Positions 60,595-64,000 of a stretch of 64,000 nucleotides of DNA are shown here, piece by piece (the first letter of the stretch is position 1; every line of letters begins with the position of its first letter). The notes under the pieces are model-generated. The model was not told the origin of the DNA. It worked only from the letters and a program-made list of their open reading frames with translations, and searched no databases. A program made the translations under genes and the position numbers. Source of the stretch: Streptococcus dysgalactiae subsp. dysgalactiae (lineage in GTDB: Bacteria; Bacillota; Bacilli; Lactobacillales; Streptococcaceae); contig NZ_UHFH01000003.1 of the NCBI RefSeq assembly GCF_900459225.1, forward strand, positions 1,722,001 to 1,786,000. The letters are read 5' to 3'.

Positions 60595-61661
60595 TTAGTC
60601 TTCAAATGGAAAGGTACGATCCACCCACGACAAGACCTGTTGAAAACCAAGTTGTCTAAAAAGAACAATTCGCACCTTTTCAAGCCCAAAAGCTAAAACG
60701 TAAATAATAAAACTCACGCCAAAAATCAAAAAAGGATAGACAAAAATAGGAGCGTTGACAAAGGGTTCTGCAAAATCTCGGATAACAAATTTAACGAGCA
60801 AAGGATGAAGATGCCCTAAATAGACACCTAAAGTTGTTGGCGAAACTAACAGAATAAAAGACCTCAACAAACTGTTAGGTTGGATAGTCATTTTAGCGAA
60901 AAGGATAAAAAGAGCAATGGCCCCCAAAGTTAACGTTGGAGAAACATACCAGTACCAAATATTACCTACCATAAATTTCATGACATAAGTCGCAATCAAG
61001 GACAAGAGATAAGTCATTACCAAGTACCTTGTCTTGAAGACCTCTAGGTCAATCCTTCTCAAATAGGCACCAATGATATAAAGAATGATGAGCCAAGTCA
61101 TTTCAAATCCTTTACTCAAGGAGAATTCTGCTACCCTGTTATTCATGAGTGCAGGCACCAATGAGAAGATCGTCAACATCAGTATCACAAGCCGTTTTAA
61201 TTGACGATCAGACATGGCTTTCAAGCCACCATTTATCATGGGCATAAAAATCAAGAGCCCAAAGTAAGCTGTCATGTACCAGTAATTACCGCTAACAATA
61301 GGAAAAAGAGCTTGTCGCCAGTTAGTTAAGCTCACTGGAAATCCCAGCAAAGCGAAAACCAAGGTCATTCCGAAAGTGTAAAAAAGACCTGCACCCAAAC
61401 AGAGAGTAACTTAGAGTATCTATAGTGAGAGTGTAGGCCAACATAGCCACTGATTAAAGCGTAACAATTAACCGCACCATAAACAAAAACTTGAATGGCC
61501 CAGGTTGTAATAAAATAAGCATCTGCTTGACCTTCTACACTTGACCTCAGACCACCTTTTCCTAAAACATGTGTAATCACAATCATAAACATGGAAATGA
61601 TACGTAAAAGGTCTAAGCCATAGTGATGCTTATTAACCAATAATGTGTTTTTTTCTGACAT
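60595..61661 (-). pseudogene. frameshifted acyltransferase-3 family membrane protein
   Basis: The N-terminal part (61661 to about 61385) shows HYGLDLLRIISMFMIVITHVLGKGG, the conserved catalytic His region of acyltransferase-3 proteins. The C-terminal part continues in another frame from YTFGMTLVFALLG and has eight hydrophobic segments. The switch is at six T residues on the minus strand (61385-61380), where seven would restore one frame of about 355 residues. Such enzymes O-acetylate surface polysaccharides or peptidoglycan. The start has no ribosome binding site but follows TGGTAAACT plus six bases. Confidence 0.8.
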
Positions 61662-61807
61662 AATCTTAGTTTACCACAAGTCTCTTTCTTAAAAAAACAT
61701 TAAGGTTCTTTTACGACTAGCTTTTTAAGGCTTTACACAAACACTAGTGTTTGTGAATTTAGGAAAAAAGTTCTCCTTATTTGAGTTTACTTTTTCTTGT
61801 TTTTTGT

Positions 61808-61996
61808 TATAATAGTGCTAACGGATAAGTAATATCCCTTTTCCTTTCAGAAAGTCTGTGGTCGCTGTGAACAGATAGGAAAACGATATGAAATTCTACC
61901 GTGTCGTCAACAAAATAACAATTAAGTGCACAGATTGTGAAGCTGGATGGAACCGCGCCAAAGCGCTCCAGCAGCTTCATCATCTGTGTTTTTTTA
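61808..61996 (+). promoter_or_regulatory. seryl T-box leader controlling serS
   Basis: TATAAT lies at about 61808-61813. The leader has the conserved TGGAACCGCG at 61948-61957, and a strong terminator pairs CACAGA...GAAGCTGGA with TCCAGC..GCTTC...TCTGTG, ending in seven T residues (61989-61995). A stem I with GGTCGCTGTGAACAGA-like distal loop lies upstream. The candidate specifier UCU is at 61895-61897. Uncharged tRNA-Ser would permit serS transcription. Confidence 0.85.
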
Positions 61997-62083
61997 TCGT
62001 CAGAGAATAACGGACTTAGCCACTTGACTCAGTCTGGTTCACTGACAGCTACTAATAACTATCTATCTCAAAGGAGTTTATTT

Positions 62084-63361
62084 ATGCTAGATCTTAAACG
62101 TATTCGAACCGATTTTGACGCTGTCGCTGCCAAATTAAAAATCCGTGGGGTTTCAGAAGATACTCTAACACACCTCAAGAATCTTGATGAAAAACGTCGT
62201 GCTCTTCTCGTTCAATCAGAAGAATTAAAAGCAGAGCGTAATATTGCTTCTGCAGCCATCGCCCAAGCAAAACGCCAAAAAGAAGACGCTAGCCAACAGA
62301 TTGCTGACATGCAAAACGTTTCTGCCGACATCAAAACCATTGATAGCCAGCTCGCTGATATCGACCAGCAAGTGACTGACATCATCACTGTTTTACCTAA
62401 TACTCCTCACGATTCTGTTCCTGTTGGTGCTGATGAAGAGGACAATGTCGAAATTCGCCGTTGGGGCACTCCTCGTGACTTTGACTTTGAGGTTAAGGCT
62501 CATTGGGATTTAGGTGAAGATCTCGATATTCTAGACTGGGAACGTGGAGCAAAGGTTACAGGTGCTCGTTTCTTATTCTATAAAAATCTTGGCGCTCGTT
62601 TGGAACGTGCCCTATATAATTTTATGTTGGATGAACATATCAAAGAGGGTTATCAGGAAATCATCACGCCATACATGGTCAACCATGATTCTATGTTTGG
62701 TACAGGTCAATATCCAAAATTCAAGGAAGATACCTTTGAGTTATCAGACACAAACTTTGTTCTGATCCCAACGGCAGAAGTTCCATTGACCAATTATTAC
62801 CGTGGGGAAATTCTAGATGGCAAAGAGCTCCCAATTTACTTTACAGCGATGAGCCCGTCATTCCGCTCTGAAGCTGGTTCTGCAGGACGTGATACACGTG
62901 GTCTTATCCGCCTACACCAATTCCACAAAGTTGAGATGGTCAAGTTTGCTAAACCAGAAAAATCTTACCAAGAGTTGGAGAAAATGACAGCCAATGCTGA
63001 AAATATTCTTCAAAAGCTCGGCTTACCATACCGTGTTATCGCCCTTTGCACTGGCGACATGGGCTTCTCAGCTGCTAAAACTTATGACCTTGAAGTCTGG
63101 ATTCCAGCTCAAAATACCTATCGTGAAATTTCATCATGTTCAAATACAGAAGATTTCCAAGCACGTCGTGCTCAAATCCGTTACCGTGATGAGGCTGACG
63201 GTAAGGTCAAACTTCTTCACACCCTTAATGGGTCAGGACTTGCTGTCGGTCGTACCGTAGCAGCCATTTTAGAAAACTACCAAAACGAAGATGGTTCTGT
63301 TACCATCCCTGAAGTACTCCGCCCTTACATGGGTGGCGAAACCGTCATTTCACCTAAATAA
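62084..63361 (+). CDS. serS: serine--tRNA ligase
   Basis: The 425-residue class II synthetase starts [22 protein letters not shown] at 62084 after AAGGAG; the longer frame upstream runs through the T-box and is not coding. The N-terminal coiled-coil arm (about residues 30-105) is followed by [36 protein letters not shown] and the C-terminal motif 3 ([20 protein letters not shown]). Confidence 0.97.
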   Translation: MLDLKRIRTDFDAVAAKLKIRGVSEDTLTHLKNLDEKRRALLVQSEELKAERNIASAAIAQAKRQKEDASQQIADMQNVSADIKTIDSQLADIDQQVTDIITVLPNTPHDSVPVGADEEDNVEIRRWGTPRDFDFEVKAHWDLGEDLDILDWERGAKVTGARFLFYKNLGARLERALYNFMLDEHIKEGYQEIITPYMVNHDSMFGTGQYPKFKEDTFELSDTNFVLIPTAEVPLTNYYRGEILDGKELPIYFTAMSPSFRSEAGSAGRDTRGLIRLHQFHKVEMVKFAKPEKSYQELEKMTANAENILQKLGLPYRVIALCTGDMGFSAAKTYDLEVWIPAQNTYREISSCSNTEDFQARRAQIRYRDEADGKVKLLHTLNGSGLAVGRTVAAILENYQNEDGSVTIPEVLRPYMGGETVISPK

Positions 63362-63368
63362 TAAACTC

Positions 63369-63407
63369 ACCCCAGAGATCAATTAAAATGATTTCTGGGG
63401 TTTACTA
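63369..63407 (+). terminator. serS terminator
   Basis: ACCCCAGAgATC/GATtTCTGGGGT with a short AT-rich loop lies eight bases after the stop. The T run is short. Confidence 0.7.
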
Positions 63408-63528
63408 TTTTAAAGAGTTACCACATCACTTGAAACTCACTACATTGCCCCTTTAACAACACTTTTCTTCACACTAGTTTATCAAAAGTCTTATTAGTAT
63501 ACTTATTTCCTTATTTACGAGACCAGTT

Positions 63529-63592
63529 AAAAACCCTTTTGGAAAGGCCTCCCTTAGCTTGATAAACACGTAGGGAGACTCCAAAAGGATTT
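63529..63592 (-). terminator. accA terminator
   Basis: A long stem (AAATCCTTTTGGAG...CCAAAAGGGTTTTT on the minus strand, inner CTCCCT/AGGGAG) starts directly after the accA stop and ends in T residues. It probably ends the fab/acc gene cluster. Confidence 0.85.
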
Positions 63593-64000
63593 TTAATAGC
63601 GACGAAAACGTTGGTAACGTTCTTCTAATAATTGTTCAAGCGGTTTCGCTTGTAAATTGCCCATTTCTTCGATGAGATGGGCTTTTATCATCTCAATAAT
63701 TTCACTTGAAAAATAACCATGTTCTGGAATAATACGGTCTACTATTCCCATTTTGTAGAGTTCACCCGCTGTGATTTTCATCAATTCAGCGGCCTCGGTC
63801 GCCCTTGAACCATCCTTCCATAAAATAGAAGCAAAGCCTTCTGGGCTAAGAACCGCATACATAGTATTCTCAAGCATCCAGACCTGATCGGCAACCGCTA
63901 AGGCCAATGCGCCACCAGAGCCTCCCTCACCGATAATGATGGCAATAATGGGAACCTTGAGGTCACTCATTTCCATCAAATTCTTAGCGATAGCTTCTCC
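63593..64000 (-). CDS. accA: acetyl-CoA carboxylase carboxyltransferase subunit alpha, C-terminal part
   Basis: The open frame runs off the window end and shows [55 protein letters not shown] and a C-terminal helix ending RYQRFRRY. It transfers the carboxyl group from biotin to acetyl-CoA, the first step of fatty-acid synthesis. Only the last 135 or so residues lie in the window; the rest is outside. Confidence 0.93.
   Translation of the reverse strand, partial: GEAIAKNLMEMSDLKVPIIAIIIGEGGSGGALALAVADQVWMLENTMYAVLSPEGFASILWKDGSRATEAAELMKITAGELYKMGIVDRIIPEHGYFSSEIIEMIKAHLIEEMGNLQAKPLEQLLEERYQRFRRY

Noticed and set aside
61937..62083. 49-codon N-terminal extension of SerS
   Set aside because: It overlaps the T-box terminator; the conserved start MLDLKRIR at 62084 has a good ribosome binding site.

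Overview
The window looks like chromosome from a low-GC pyogenic-group Streptococcus, close to S. pyogenes, S. dysgalactiae or S. canis. Pointers are a Lac.1-type tagatose locus with its own galactitol-type PTS, a secreted esterase matching SsE (Ser178 in GDSAGG), a copYAZ cluster with TACATTTGTA boxes, a short glutamate 5-kinase, and the rimP-nusA-ylxR-ylxQ-infB-rbfA operon. The species cannot be fixed from the sequence alone. There is no prophage, CRISPR array or resistance island. The only mobile element is one IS3-family copy. Most genes lie on the minus strand.

Layout. 1-7.9 kb: proBA, a two-gene ABC exporter, a decayed small gene, transketolase and a transaldolase-like enzyme. 8-15 kb: a glycerol block (glpK-glpO-glpF) followed by an FAD oxidoreductase without the usual active-site cysteine and an Mga/RofA-like regulator. 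15-20.7 kb: a PepSY lipoprotein, a candidate structured RNA, a DUF896 protein, and glyQ-glyS behind a T-box leader with an unusually long, structured 5' region. 20.8-29 kb: aldo/keto reductase, nagA, a Na/Pi symporter, a Pro-rich membrane-anchored protein, DegV, a TetR regulator, a HAD phosphatase and a TRIC-type channel. 29-35.7 kb: Lac.1 (lacA, lacB, frameshifted lacC, lacD), PTS IIC/IIB/IIA and divergent lacR. 35.9-40 kb: copper homeostasis and the esterase. 40-46 kb: the translation/transcription factor operon. 46.2-47.4 kb: the IS. 47.5-51.7 kb: tRNA-Ser, trmB, ccrZ, ecsBA, hit. 51.9-56.8 kb: an LCP protein, GNAT, tsaE, a purine permease and a HAD phosphatase. 57-60.5 kb: mannose PTS manLMN plus manO. 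60.6-64 kb: a frameshifted acyltransferase, T-box-controlled serS and the 3' part of accA.

Functionally the region joins sugar uptake and catabolism (mannose PTS, Lac.1, glycerol, NagA, Tkt) under visible CcpA-type cre sites with housekeeping translation genes. The most notable signals are not new gene families. They are expression features: a set of genes whose extended -10 box (TGnTATAAT or close) lies exactly six bases before the start codon, suggesting leaderless mRNAs; a rimP gene whose best start is AUA; a glyQ leader containing a decayed copy of the glyQ start; a terminator-ended structured RNA; a possible attenuator before a purine permease; and two single-base frameshifts in homopolymers (lacC and an acyltransferase).
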